From an uncultured Collinsella sp. (GTDB lineage Bacteria > Actinomycetota > Coriobacteriia > Coriobacteriales > Coriobacteriaceae): a DNA stretch of 64,000 nt. The stretch is taken from positions 61,202 to 125,201 of the forward strand of contig UQMK01000002.1 of NCBI GenBank assembly GCA_900542085.1, in the 5' to 3' direction. The notes below the pieces were generated by a model. That model did not search any database. It saw only the letters and a list, made by a program, of their open reading frames with translations, and had not been told where the DNA came from. Shown piece after piece: positions 8,317 through 16,734 of this stretch (position 1 is the first letter of the stretch; the number at the start of each line of letters is the position of its first letter). The translations under genes were made by a program, and so were the position numbers.

Positions 8317-9636
8317 TTACTTGGTAGAAGGCTCGACTTTATCGATGGTCCAGGCGGCTCCGAGACCGCCGGTGGTGTTGCGGCGGATGCGCACGGTGAC
8401 TTCGTGGCGCACGCCGGCCTGCGTGTAGTGCAGGGGGAAGCTTGCGCGGTTTCGCGCGACCTCGATGGTACCGCGCTCGCGGGCGATCCAGTAGTACTCG
8501 CCGACGATGCCGAGGGTGTCGGCGCCGTAGGGGAGATAGGTTGACAGCTGGTGCAGAAGCGGGCCGGGGCAGAAGATCTCGGTTGTGAAATCGACGGGGA
8601 AGTCCTTGGGGATGGCGGGCGCTGCAGGTGCGGGGGTTGGGGCTGCTGCGGGTGCCGAAGCTGGTGCCGGTGCGGGAATTTGGTCGCAAGCAGAGGTGGG
8701 CACGGACTCGATGACGGGTGCGGACTCCGGCGTCGCTTCCGGCCTGGTCGTGGAATCTGCGGGCTCCACGGTGACGGGCGCGTCCGCAGCTGCAGTTTCA
8801 ACCTCAACCTGCGTCGCGTTCTCGTTCTCGACGCTCGGCTTTGCCTCGATGGGCGTGGATGCCATGGTGGTGATGCCGGCGTTGGCGTTCTCGGGATCAT
8901 AGACGACCGTGAGCGAGATGGCGGGCTGCGGCGTCTCGGGCTCCGGCGCCGACTCGGTAGCGCCTTGATCGGCGGGCTCGTCGGACTGATCGTCCTCAGC
9001 CTCGTCGCCAAAGTCGTCGCCAAAGACATCGCTGTTTTGGAACGCAGGCGTCTCAGGCTGGTCAGCGGCTTCTTCGGTTGTCGACTTGGGAGCCTCGTCG
9101 AGCTCCGCAGTGGCTTCCTGCTCGGATATGACTTTGGAATCGGTCGTGGCGGCGATTTCGGTTTCGGCTTCTGCTGTTACCTCAATAGCGACTTCGATCT
9201 CTGCCTCGGGCTCGGGTTCCGGCGCGGCTTCAACCATGGCTTCGGGCTCGGGACGCTTAACGTGCTTAGGGCGCACGGCCTTGAGGTCCTTCTCGCCGCG
9301 CTTTTTCTTTTTGTAGGACTGCTTGGCTCCCTTGGCTGCCTTGGGCTTGTCCTCGCCCTTGGCAAGGGCGGCATCCCAGGTATCGTTAGCGATGACGGTG
9401 GCATACAGGCGACCGCCCTTAAAGACGGTCAGTCTAATGCAGTCGTCGAGCTCCTCGAGCAGCTCGCGCGTGGACTCGAAGCCCAGGTCATAAGCGGTCA
9501 TGTCGCCGGCGGCGAGCGCCTCCTCGACCTGCGTCATAAACGTTTGCTTGCCGCACCCAATCGCGTCGCGCAGCAGACGATACAGATAGATGTGGTTGCC
9601 CAGCGATAGCGTGGGCGTAACTATTGTCTTGCTCAT
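8317..9636 (-). CDS. Uncharacterised protein with N-terminal LOTUS-like domain and acidic linker
   Basis: 439 residues. ATG 9636 is chosen for its GAGGAG site. Residues 1-85 form a compact alpha/beta region; YDLGFESTRELLEELDD followed by a GGRLYATV strand resembles OST-HTH/LOTUS winged helices, a judgement by eye. A Lys-rich patch (about 92-125) leads into about 200 residues dominated by Ala, Glu, Pro and Thr, clearly disordered. The last ~95 residues are again compact, with FCPGPLLHQLSTYLPYGADT and a Trp/Arg-rich ending IRRNTTGGLGAAWTIDKV. This suggests two globular domains on a flexible tether, perhaps RNA or nucleoprotein binding. I cannot name a family with confidence. Confidence 0.7.
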   Translation of the reverse strand: MSKTIVTPTLSLGNHIYLYRLLRDAIGCGKQTFMTQVEEALAAGDMTAYDLGFESTRELLEELDDCIRLTVFKGGRLYATVIANDTWDAALAKGEDKPKAAKGAKQSYKKKKRGEKDLKAVRPKHVKRPEPEAMVEAAPEPEPEAEIEVAIEVTAEAETEIAATTDSKVISEQEATAELDEAPKSTTEEAADQPETPAFQNSDVFGDDFGDEAEDDQSDEPADQGATESAPEPETPQPAISLTVVYDPENANAGITTMASTPIEAKPSVENENATQVEVETAAADAPVTVEPADSTTRPEATPESAPVIESVPTSACDQIPAPAPASAPAAAPTPAPAAPAIPKDFPVDFTTEIFCPGPLLHQLSTYLPYGADTLGIVGEYYWIARERGTIEVARNRASFPLHYTQAGVRHEVTVRIRRNTTGGLGAAWTIDKVEPSTK

Positions 9637-9707
9637 GGCAAATCTCCTCTTTACACACCAAAGCATCTTACCATCGCACAGGCCTTGCCATCTCGTCGCC
9701 CAAGGTA

Positions 9708-9740
9708 AACGGGCGCGACCGTTGCCGGTTCGCGCCCGTT
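9708..9740 (-). terminator. Hairpin downstream of the 9775 gene
   Basis: AACGGGCGCG arms (9708-9720 and 9727-9740, one bulge) form a hairpin. Read on the minus strand it is followed by a short T-rich run, fitting the end of the 9775-10719 gene. Confidence 0.6.
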
Positions 9741-9774
9741 ATGCAGGTCGGTTATCTATGAGAGACAAACGTGC

Positions 9775-10719
9775 TTAGTTGCCCGATGCCGTGTCTTGGC
9801 TCGAGCTGTCTGATGCCGTGCCGGAAGCGGTTCCGCTCGAGCTGTTGGTGTTGCTATTGTCGGTAGATCCCGTGCCCGATGCATTGCCGCTCGTCTGGTC
9901 GCCTGTGCTCGGTTGAGAGCCGTCAGTCGTTTGGCTTGAGTCAGTCGTGCTGGATTGCGTGCCACTGTTGGCCGTAGAGGAATCGGCGCCCTGCGATTGA
10001 TCGGGGGTGTTCGATGACGAGTCGGTGGATGCGGAGTTGCCCTGCGGGTCGTCCTGCTGGCTTTGCGATTGACCGGAGCTATCCGCGTCGTGCTCGGTCG
10101 TATGCGACGAAAGGATCGGCTCGGGGCGCTCGCCCAGGCCCTCACCGGCAGTGGTGATAAGGATGGCGCCGGCGCAGGCGATGACCGCGACGATGGCGAT
10201 GGCGATCGAGAAGATGATGACCTTCTTTTGCGTCTGGCTGCGCTCTGCCGCCGCCTTGGCGCGCAGGCTGTCGGGGGCGACGCGCGCCGTGGTCGCGCGC
10301 CCTGCAATCTGGCGCATCTCCTGGGTAGTTGCGGCGCCGCCTAAGTGCTCCTCGGCATTAAACTCAACGGGTTCATAGGCGCCGGCGGGGTAGTCGACGT
10401 CGGCGTGCGTACCTTTGAGGGCTTTGGCGCTGGCAGAGATAAAGTGGCGGTAGACCTGCGAGGACACAACGGTGATGACCGAGCTCACGGCGGCGCCAAT
10501 TACTGAACCGGCAATACCAATCTTGGAAGCAAGCGCGACGCTCGTGGCGGCGGCTGCGGCGCCGGCGATGATCTGGGGAATGGAAATGTCATCGAACAGG
10601 CCCTTTTTGGGCGCGATGGCCATGGTCTGTCCGATGGAATGGTTTTCGTGAACGCCGTTGTTGAGCGCGGCTGGTGTCATGACGCGCGTGCGCGGCGCGT
10701 CGGTGTACTTGGTTGTCAT
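9775..10719 (-). CDS. Membrane-anchored protein with long Ser/Thr/Gln-rich C-terminal tail
   Basis: 314 residues, starting at ATG 10719 behind GGGAGGG. An Ala/Gly-rich hydrophobic segment (about residues 47-80, IIAGAAAAATSVALASKIG) is glycine-zipper-like. A second clear membrane helix is VIIFSIAIAIVAVIACAGA (about 170-190). The last ~110 residues are almost only Ser, Thr, Gln, Asn, Gly and Asp, like an extracellular mucin-like stalk, with no LPxTG motif. With one or two membrane helices, the tail probably faces outside. Homologues are likely restricted to Coriobacteriia (inference). No enzymatic motif is visible. Confidence 0.7.
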   Translation of the reverse strand: MTTKYTDAPRTRVMTPAALNNGVHENHSIGQTMAIAPKKGLFDDISIPQIIAGAAAAATSVALASKIGIAGSVIGAAVSSVITVVSSQVYRHFISASAKALKGTHADVDYPAGAYEPVEFNAEEHLGGAATTQEMRQIAGRATTARVAPDSLRAKAAAERSQTQKKVIIFSIAIAIVAVIACAGAILITTAGEGLGERPEPILSSHTTEHDADSSGQSQSQQDDPQGNSASTDSSSNTPDQSQGADSSTANSGTQSSTTDSSQTTDGSQPSTGDQTSGNASGTGSTDNSNTNSSSGTASGTASDSSSQDTASGN

Positions 10720-10922
10720 ACGGGGCCCTCCCGGTGTAAATCTGCTTCGTTTCATGTAGCCATCAGGGTACCCACCAGATGTGAATCGTACGTGACATTT
10801 AACAGATATCATCAACTCATCAATTGCTCACCAAGTTGGTGGGATGCGGTTACACCCGGCGGTTGAACTACAATAGGGCTTGCTAATTGTTGTGAATGGC
10901 GTCTACGCACGGGAGCATTCTT

Positions 10923-12902
10923 ATGAATCTTCACCTTTCTCAGTCTGATGGCTTTTTGCGTGTGGCGGCGGCGTCGCCGCGGATTCGCGTGGCCGATGTC
11001 GAGGGCAATGCCGAGGTTGCGCTGGCGGCTGTTCGCGAGGCTACCGAGCGCGGCGTCCGCGCGCTGGTGCTGCCCGAGCTTAACCTGACCGGCTATACCG
11101 CGGCTGATCTGTTCCATAACCGTACATTGCTGCATGCCTGCGAGACCGCACTGGCACATATTCTCGATGAAACCCGCGAGCTGCCGATTGTCTTTACCAT
11201 CGGTCTTCCCGTTGCAGTTGCCGAGAATATCTACAACTGCGCCGCCGTGTGCTGCGCGGGCGAGCTTTTGGGTCTTACGGCCAAGAAGTATCTGCCCAAC
11301 TATGGCGAGTTCTACGAGCGCCGCTGGTTTGCTCCGGCGCCCGCAGATCCTGTGTGGGTCGAGTTTGCCGGTCAGGGTCCGGTTCCGCTGGGTTCGGGGC
11401 TTGTCTACCGCTGCTGTGATGAAGGTGCCGAGGACATGGTGCTGGGCGTTGAGGTCTGCGAGGACCTGTGGGTGCCGGCGCCCCCTTCGACTGAGATGGC
11501 GCTTGCCGGTGCGACGGTGATCCTCAACCCGTCGGCCTCGGACGAGATTATCGGTAAGGCAGACTATCGCCGCAGCCTCATCTCCAATCAGAGTGCGCGC
11601 CTGTACTGTGCCTATGCCTATGCAGATGCGAGCGAGGGCGAGTCCACGACCGACATGGTCTTTGCGGGCGAGAACCTCGTCTACGAAAACGGATCTAAGC
11701 TCGCCGCCACGAAGCTCCTCACCTGCGATATGGCCGTCGCCGACGTTGACCTTGACCGCCTGGTTGCCGAGCGCCGTCGCTCGACGACGTGGACGCGCGC
11801 GGACGATGCGCCGGAGGCCACGACCGTTGAATTTTCGTTTGAGGGCGTGCTGGCAGACGAACCTGTCCTGCACGATGCACTCGGCATCGACCGTGTCTTC
11901 CCCCGTGCGCCCTTTGTGCCGGCCGACCATGGCGACCTGGCCGAGCGTTGCGAGACCATCCTCGACCTGCAGACCGCCGGCCTCAAGACCCGCCTTGCCC
12001 ATACGGGTACCAAGGCTGCAGTCATCGGTCTTTCGGGCGGCCTGGACTCCACGCTGGCACTGCTCGTGACAGTTCGCGCCTTCGATGCACTGGGGCTGCC
12101 GCGCACCGGTATCACGGCCGTGTCCATGCCCGGCTTTGGCACGACGCATCGTACCAAGTCGAACGCCGAGTCGCTCGCTCGCGACCTGGGTGTGAGCTTC
12201 CGCGAGGTTTCGATCCACGCGGCTGTGGAACAGCACTTCAAGGACATAGAGCACGATCCGACCGTGCAGGACGTGACCTACGAGAACAGCCAGGCCCGCG
12301 AGCGTACACAGATTCTGATGGATCTGGCCAACCAGGCTGGCGGTTTTGTCATCGGCACGGGCGACCTGTCGGAGCTGGCGCTCGGCTGGGCTACCTATAA
12401 CGGCGACCACATGAGCATGTACGCCGTCAACGCGAGCGTGCCCAAGACACTTGTGCGCCATCTGGTGCGTTATGCGGCTGATGTCTTTGGCGGGCGCATC
12501 GCCGAGACGCTGCTCGACATCCTCGATACACCGGTGTCCCCCGAGCTTCTGCCGCCCACGGGCGACGGCGAGATTGCGCAGAAGACTGAGGATTTGGTGG
12601 GCCCGTACGAGCTGCACGACTACTTCCTCTACTACCTGCTGCGTTTTGGCTTTGAGCCGGGCAAGATCTACCGCATGGCGCTCAAGAGCTTCGAGGGCGT
12701 CTACGACGCCAAGACCGTCCACACGTGGCTACGTACGTTCTACCGTCGCTTTTTTGCCCAGCAGTTTAAGCGCAGCTGCCTGCCCGATGGTCCTAAGGTG
12801 GGCTCGGTGACGCTCAGCCCGCGCGGCGATTGGCGTATGCCGAGTGACGCCAGCTCGCGTCTGTGGCTTGCGCAGATCGACGCGCTCAATCCAATTGACT
12901 AA
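10923..12902 (+). CDS. nadE: Glutamine-dependent NAD+ synthetase
   Basis: 659 residues: an N-terminal nitrilase/CN-hydrolase glutaminase (about 1-290) and a C-terminal NAD synthetase. The glutaminase triad is visible as Glu in LPELNLTGY, Lys in KKYLPNYGEFYE and Cys in VEVCEDLWVP. The synthetase P-loop is GLSGGLDSTLAL (about 365-376), and GTGDLSELALGW is the usual downstream motif. The enzyme amidates nicotinic-acid adenine dinucleotide using Gln and ATP, the last step of NAD synthesis. ATG 10923 follows GGGAG. It is monocistronic: a strong terminator follows at 12971. Confidence 0.95.
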   Translation: MNLHLSQSDGFLRVAAASPRIRVADVEGNAEVALAAVREATERGVRALVLPELNLTGYTAADLFHNRTLLHACETALAHILDETRELPIVFTIGLPVAVAENIYNCAAVCCAGELLGLTAKKYLPNYGEFYERRWFAPAPADPVWVEFAGQGPVPLGSGLVYRCCDEGAEDMVLGVEVCEDLWVPAPPSTEMALAGATVILNPSASDEIIGKADYRRSLISNQSARLYCAYAYADASEGESTTDMVFAGENLVYENGSKLAATKLLTCDMAVADVDLDRLVAERRRSTTWTRADDAPEATTVEFSFEGVLADEPVLHDALGIDRVFPRAPFVPADHGDLAERCETILDLQTAGLKTRLAHTGTKAAVIGLSGGLDSTLALLVTVRAFDALGLPRTGITAVSMPGFGTTHRTKSNAESLARDLGVSFREVSIHAAVEQHFKDIEHDPTVQDVTYENSQARERTQILMDLANQAGGFVIGTGDLSELALGWATYNGDHMSMYAVNASVPKTLVRHLVRYAADVFGGRIAETLLDILDTPVSPELLPPTGDGEIAQKTEDLVGPYELHDYFLYYLLRFGFEPGKIYRMALKSFEGVYDAKTVHTWLRTFYRRFFAQQFKRSCLPDGPKVGSVTLSPRGDWRMPSDASSRLWLAQIDALNPID

Positions 12903-12970
12903 GGTTGGCTAAATTGAACCAATACGGGGGTGGCAAGCGTTACACTTTTGCAATCTGATGGCCCGTATCG

Positions 12971-13002
12971 CGCGGCGCTCTTGTCGGAGCGCCGCGTTTT
13001 TT
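12971..13002 (+). terminator. Strong terminator between nadE and the aminotransferase gene
   Basis: CGCGGCGCTC / GAGCGCCGCG, a perfect 10-bp stem with a 6-base loop, is followed by TTTTTT. It ends only 18 bases before the next start codon, so it could also attenuate a transcript starting in the short gap. Confidence 0.88.
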
Positions 13003-13020
13003 ATATCGAAAGGTGGCACC

Positions 13021-14184
13021 ATGCAGGCATCGCAGCGTCTCGATCGCTTTGGCGCGGAGGTCTTCGCCTCGCTCAACAACAAACTGCTCGCGCTGAAGGC
13101 TCAGGGCAAGACCATTTACAACATGAGCGTGGGCACGCCCGACTTTAAGCCGTATGACCACGTGGTCGAGGCGCTCACGCAGGCAGCCCAAGATCCCGAG
13201 ATGTGGAAGTACGCCCTGCGCGACCTGCCCGAACTCAAGCAAGCCGTGTGCGATTACTATGAGCGCCGCTTTGGCGTTTCGGGCATTACGCCGTCTATGG
13301 TGCAGTCGTGCAACGGCACGCAGGAGGGCGTGGGCCATTTGGGCCTGGCCCTGCTCGATCCGGGTGACACCATTCTGGTTCCCGATCCATGCTACCCGGT
13401 CTTTGAGGCGGGTGCCAAGATCGCCGATGCCAAGCTCGAATACTATCCGCTGGTTGCCGAGCATAATTACCTGCCCTATGTGGCGGGTATCGATCCCGAG
13501 GTTGCTGATCGTGCCAAATATATGATCGTGTCGCTGCCCGCGAACCCGGTCGGCTCGGTGGGTACGCCCGAGGTCTACGAGGAGATTATCGCCTTTGCCC
13601 GCGAGCACGATCTGTTGATCGTTCATGACAACGCGTACTCCGACATCGTGTTTGACGGCGAGCCCGGCGGCAGCTTCCTGCAGTATCCCGGTGCGCTCGA
13701 GGTGGGCGTGGAGTTCTTCTCGCTTTCCAAGTCGTTTAACGTCACCGGTGCCCGCATCGGCTTTTTGGTCGGTCGCGAGGATGTGGTCTCGGCCTTTGCC
13801 AAGCTGCGCGGGCAGATCGACTTCGGCATGTTCTTCCCGATCCAGAAGGCCGCCATCGCGTGCCTTAATGGCCCGCGCGATGAGGTCGAGGCGCAGCGTC
13901 TGAAGTACCAGGAGCGCCGCGATGCCCTGTGCGACGGTCTTGAGGGCCTGGGCTGGGAGCGTCCCAACGCGCATGGCTCTATGTTTGTGTGGGCCAAGCT
14001 TCCCGGTGGTCGCACCGATTCCATGGCGTTTTGCGAGGAGCTTATGGAGAAGGCCGGCGTTGTGGTGACGCCAGGCGCGAGCTTTGGCCCTTCGGGTGAG
14101 GGGCACGTGCGCATGGCGCTGGTCCTGCCGCCCGACCAGATCGCTTTGGCTGTCGAGGCCATTCGCGAGGCGGGCCTGTATTAG
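13021..14184 (+). CDS. Class I/II PLP-dependent aminotransferase (DAP/alanine-type)
   Basis: 387 residues of fold-type I. Landmarks are SVGTPDF near the N-terminus, CNGTQEGVGHLGLAL for cofactor phosphate, VSLPANPVGSVG for the conserved Asn, HDNAYSDI with the PLP-ring Asp/Tyr, and FFSLSKSFNVTGARIGF with the Schiff-base Lys (about residue 238). The sequence resembles LL-diaminopimelate, PatA and AlaC aminotransferases. Because dapH and an M20 deacetylase are in the same window, it is a candidate for the N-acetyl-L,L-diaminopimelate aminotransferase step, but an alanine or methionine aminotransferase role is equally possible. The start follows GAAAGGTGG. Confidence 0.85.
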   Translation: MQASQRLDRFGAEVFASLNNKLLALKAQGKTIYNMSVGTPDFKPYDHVVEALTQAAQDPEMWKYALRDLPELKQAVCDYYERRFGVSGITPSMVQSCNGTQEGVGHLGLALLDPGDTILVPDPCYPVFEAGAKIADAKLEYYPLVAEHNYLPYVAGIDPEVADRAKYMIVSLPANPVGSVGTPEVYEEIIAFAREHDLLIVHDNAYSDIVFDGEPGGSFLQYPGALEVGVEFFSLSKSFNVTGARIGFLVGREDVVSAFAKLRGQIDFGMFFPIQKAAIACLNGPRDEVEAQRLKYQERRDALCDGLEGLGWERPNAHGSMFVWAKLPGGRTDSMAFCEELMEKAGVVVTPGASFGPSGEGHVRMALVLPPDQIALAVEAIREAGLY

Positions 14185-14328
14185 AAACTTATTTCGGCTC
14201 GTCAATAGCTCGAAACCGATTTCGTACAGTTATTTTACGAATCCTGCAAATAATTTCGGTAAACGGTCGATATTTGGCTGCGAATAGGAGCATAATCAAA
14301 GTCCCGATTGGATGTATTGGGATTACGG

Positions 14329-14362
14329 CAAGCCGCTCGGGTCGTTCCCGGGCGGCTTGTTT
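14329..14362 (+). terminator. Terminator-like hairpin in the ldh leader
   Basis: CAAGCCGCTCGG / CCCGGGCGGCTTG arms with a short loop are followed by TTTGT, ending about 24 bases before the ldh start. CATAAT at 14291-14296 is a possible -10 box upstream, which would put this hairpin inside the ldh leader RNA. It could attenuate transcription or shield the 5' end. Confidence 0.5.
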
Positions 14363-14385
14363 GTGGAGAGAGATGGGAGTTTCTA

Positions 14386-15336
14386 ATGGTTAACGAGAAG
14401 AAGGTCGCTATTGTCGGCTGCGGTTTCGTCGGTTCGTCTTCGGCGTTCGCGCTGATGCAGAGTGGTCTGTTCTCCGAGATGGTCCTCATCGACGTGGACA
14501 AGAACCGCGCTGAGGGTGAGGCTCTGGATATCGCGCACGGCATGACGTTTGCCGAGCCGATGAAGATCTACGCCGGCGATTATTCCGATGTCGCCGACGC
14601 CGCCATGATCGTCGTCACCGCTGGCGCTGCCCAGAAGCCCGGTGAGACCCGCCTGGACCTGGTCAATAAGAACGTCAGCATCTTTAAGTCCATTATTCCC
14701 GAGATTAAGAAGTCTGGCTTCGACGGCATTCTGCTCATCGTCTCCAACCCGGTCGACGTTCTGACCTACGCCGCCATCAAGATGTCCGGCCTGCCCGAGG
14801 GCCATGTCATCGGCTCCGGCACCGTGCTCGACACCGGCCGTCTGCAGCAGATGCTCGGCGCTCACGTCGAGGTTGACCCGCGCGATGTCCAGGCCTACGT
14901 CATGGGCGAGCACGGTGACTCCGAGTTCGTCGCTTGGTCCAGCGCTCAGGTTGCCGGCGTGCCGCTGAACACCTTCTGCGAGCTTCACGGTCACCTGGAG
15001 CATGAGGCTGCTGAGAAGCGTATCGCCGAGGACGTCAAGAACTCCGCCTACACCATCATCGAGAAGAAGCACGCCACCTACTATGGCGTCGCCATGGCCG
15101 TCAAGCGCATCTGCACCGCCGTCATGCGTGATGAGCAGACCGTTCTGCCCGTCTCCTCGCTCATGGTGGGCGAGTATGGTCTGTCCGATCTTGCCATCTC
15201 CATGCCGACGGTCGTTGGCCGCGACGGCGTCGTTTGCCGCGTTCCCGTGCCGCTGAACGATGACGAGCAGCATGAGCTCACCGTCTCTGCAAAGGCCCTT
15301 AAGGACATCATCGACAGCGTCGACTTCTCCTGCTAA
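14386..15336 (+). CDS. ldh: L-lactate dehydrogenase
   Basis: 316 residues. VAIVGCGFVGSSSAFALMQ is the NAD-binding glycine loop at the N-terminus. GAAQKPGETRLDL contains the substrate-discriminating Gln of lactate (rather than malate) dehydrogenases and the catalytic Arg of the mobile loop. SNPVDVLTY and GEHGDSEF carry the remaining active-site residues, including the proton-relay His. It reduces pyruvate to L-lactate and regenerates NAD+ in fermentation, with acetate formed by pta/ackA further along. ATG 14386 has GGGAG upstream. A strong terminator follows. Confidence 0.95.
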   Translation: MVNEKKVAIVGCGFVGSSSAFALMQSGLFSEMVLIDVDKNRAEGEALDIAHGMTFAEPMKIYAGDYSDVADAAMIVVTAGAAQKPGETRLDLVNKNVSIFKSIIPEIKKSGFDGILLIVSNPVDVLTYAAIKMSGLPEGHVIGSGTVLDTGRLQQMLGAHVEVDPRDVQAYVMGEHGDSEFVAWSSAQVAGVPLNTFCELHGHLEHEAAEKRIAEDVKNSAYTIIEKKHATYYGVAMAVKRICTAVMRDEQTVLPVSSLMVGEYGLSDLAISMPTVVGRDGVVCRVPVPLNDDEQHELTVSAKALKDIIDSVDFSC

Positions 15337-15369
15337 ATCAAGCTCGCTAGAGCGAAAAGCTACAATGAA

Positions 15370-15403
15370 GGCGTCCGGGTCCACACGGCCCGGGCGCCTT
15401 TTT
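15370..15403 (+). terminator. Intrinsic terminator after ldh
   Basis: A 10-bp stem GGCGTCCGGG / CCCGGGCGCC (one G-U) is followed by TTTTT. Confidence 0.88.
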
Positions 15404-15433
15404 GGTGCAAAGTAACCTGACCCCAATGCACCA
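15403..15433. repeat. Short palindromic repeat, upstream copy flanking the DUF2974 gene
   Basis: TGGTGCA / TGCACCA arms enclose AAGTAACCTGACCCCAA. A near-identical copy in the same orientation lies at 16627-16660, just after the neighbouring gene. It looks like a REP-type intergenic repeat. Confidence 0.6.
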
Positions 15434-15463
15434 TCCCTATACACCATGGTTGATGGGAGGGCC

Positions 15464-16624
15464 ATGTCGGATTCGCCTATTTTTTTGACCTATGCCCAGA
15501 CGACGTTTGATCCGTTTGAGGAGCGGCCGTTCTGCGCGGTGGATAGCCTGGTCTTTGCGTGGTTGTCCTATTTGCGTTTGCCGGGTGATATGGCGGAACT
15601 GGCCGGTTGGCAGGGGCTGGAAGTGCGTGAGTTGCTGCGTGCCGAGTGCTACCAGGACATGATTGGCGATTTGTGGAATCCAGAGGGGAGCCGCGCCTTG
15701 TTGGAGGCCGTGGCAGCAAGCCCTCGCTACCGTGGCGTGCACGTTTGCGGCTATCGTGCCGTGAGCGATGTGGTGACGACAGAGCAGTTTGCAGCTATGG
15801 CGTTCCGGTTTCCGGCGGGGTTTAGTTATCTTTCCTTCCGGGGGACCGACAGCACGATCGTGGGCTGGAAAGAGGACTTTAACATGGCGTTCCGGTGTCC
15901 TGTGCCGGCCCAGGAATCCGCGGCGCGTTATGTGGACGAGGCGGCGGATGCGATTGACGGGCCGCTTTTGTGCGGAGGTCATTCCAAGGGTGGAAACCTT
16001 GCGGTGTACGGTGCGGCGATGTGCTCCGATGTCGCCCGTGAGCGAATCGAGCGGGCGTATTCCCATGATGGTCCGGGCTTCGTCGAGGAGTTTCTGAACG
16101 GCGACGCCTTTGCCGATCTTTCCGGTCGAATCGACAAGACGCTACCTCGGTCGTCGATCTTTGGCATGATGTTCGAGACACAGGAGGACTATGCCATCGT
16201 CGAGAGCACCGAGTTCAGCCTGCTGCAGCACAATCCCTTTAGCTGGGTGGTTGATGGTCGCGACTTCGTGTACTGCGAGCGCCTGTCCGCCGGTGCTCGA
16301 TACGTTGATGGTTCCATTCGCGAGATGCTGCTTGCGGTGTCGCCTAGCGAGCGCGAGCGTTTTGTGGATGCGTTGTTCTCCGTGTTTGAGGCTACGGGTG
16401 CTGAGCGGTTTGCGGATATCGCTGGGAATCTGCGTGAGAGCCTGCCCGTGATGCTCCAGGCTGCACAGGGCTTTGACAAGGATACGCGACGCTTTGTCTC
16501 GCAGACCATCGTGGCAATCCTTAAATGCGCACTGCTGCCCAAACGACCCCAGATCGACATGCCCGCTGCCGGCAAGAGTTTGGCAGAACAGCTCGAGGCT
16601 TGGCAGTCCGAGCTCCTGCGCTAG
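15464..16624 (+). CDS. Lipase-like alpha/beta-hydrolase (DUF2974/Mbeg1-like)
   Basis: 386 residues. GGHSKGGNLAVYGAAM (about residues 165-180) is the nucleophile elbow G-H-S-K-G-G-N-L-A typical of DUF2974, with Ser as nucleophile. YLSFRGTDSTIVGWKEDFNM is the preceding oxyanion/loop region, and SHDGPGF the following strand. These cytoplasmic proteins are common in Firmicutes and Actinobacteria; their substrate is not established. ATG 15464 has GGGAGG very close, so ATG 15446 is a possible alternative. The gene is bracketed by two same-orientation palindromic repeats, hinting at a mobile cassette. Confidence 0.8.
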   Translation: MSDSPIFLTYAQTTFDPFEERPFCAVDSLVFAWLSYLRLPGDMAELAGWQGLEVRELLRAECYQDMIGDLWNPEGSRALLEAVAASPRYRGVHVCGYRAVSDVVTTEQFAAMAFRFPAGFSYLSFRGTDSTIVGWKEDFNMAFRCPVPAQESAARYVDEAADAIDGPLLCGGHSKGGNLAVYGAAMCSDVARERIERAYSHDGPGFVEEFLNGDAFADLSGRIDKTLPRSSIFGMMFETQEDYAIVESTEFSLLQHNPFSWVVDGRDFVYCERLSAGARYVDGSIREMLLAVSPSERERFVDALFSVFEATGAERFADIAGNLRESLPVMLQAAQGFDKDTRRFVSQTIVAILKCALLPKRPQIDMPAAGKSLAEQLEAWQSELLR

Positions 16625-16626
16625 CC

Positions 16627-16660
16627 ATTGGTGCAAAGCACCTGTCCCCGATGCACCAAT
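16627..16660. repeat. Short palindromic repeat, downstream copy flanking the DUF2974 gene
   Basis: Perfect 9-base arms ATTGGTGCA / TGCACCAAT enclose AAGCACCTGTCCCCGA. It matches the copy at 15403-15433 in sequence and orientation apart from a few bases. Confidence 0.6.
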
Positions 16661-16734
16661 CTTCGATGCGTCTGGGGCGGGCTCGACCGCTATACTGGTT
16701 CGTGCCGAAATCGATCTAGAACGGAATGCCGTAT

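Noticed and set aside
10812..12722. A 636-codon open frame antisense to nadE
   Set aside because: It mirrors the codon-position GC pattern of nadE, has no family motifs and no ribosome site; typical high-GC shadow frame.
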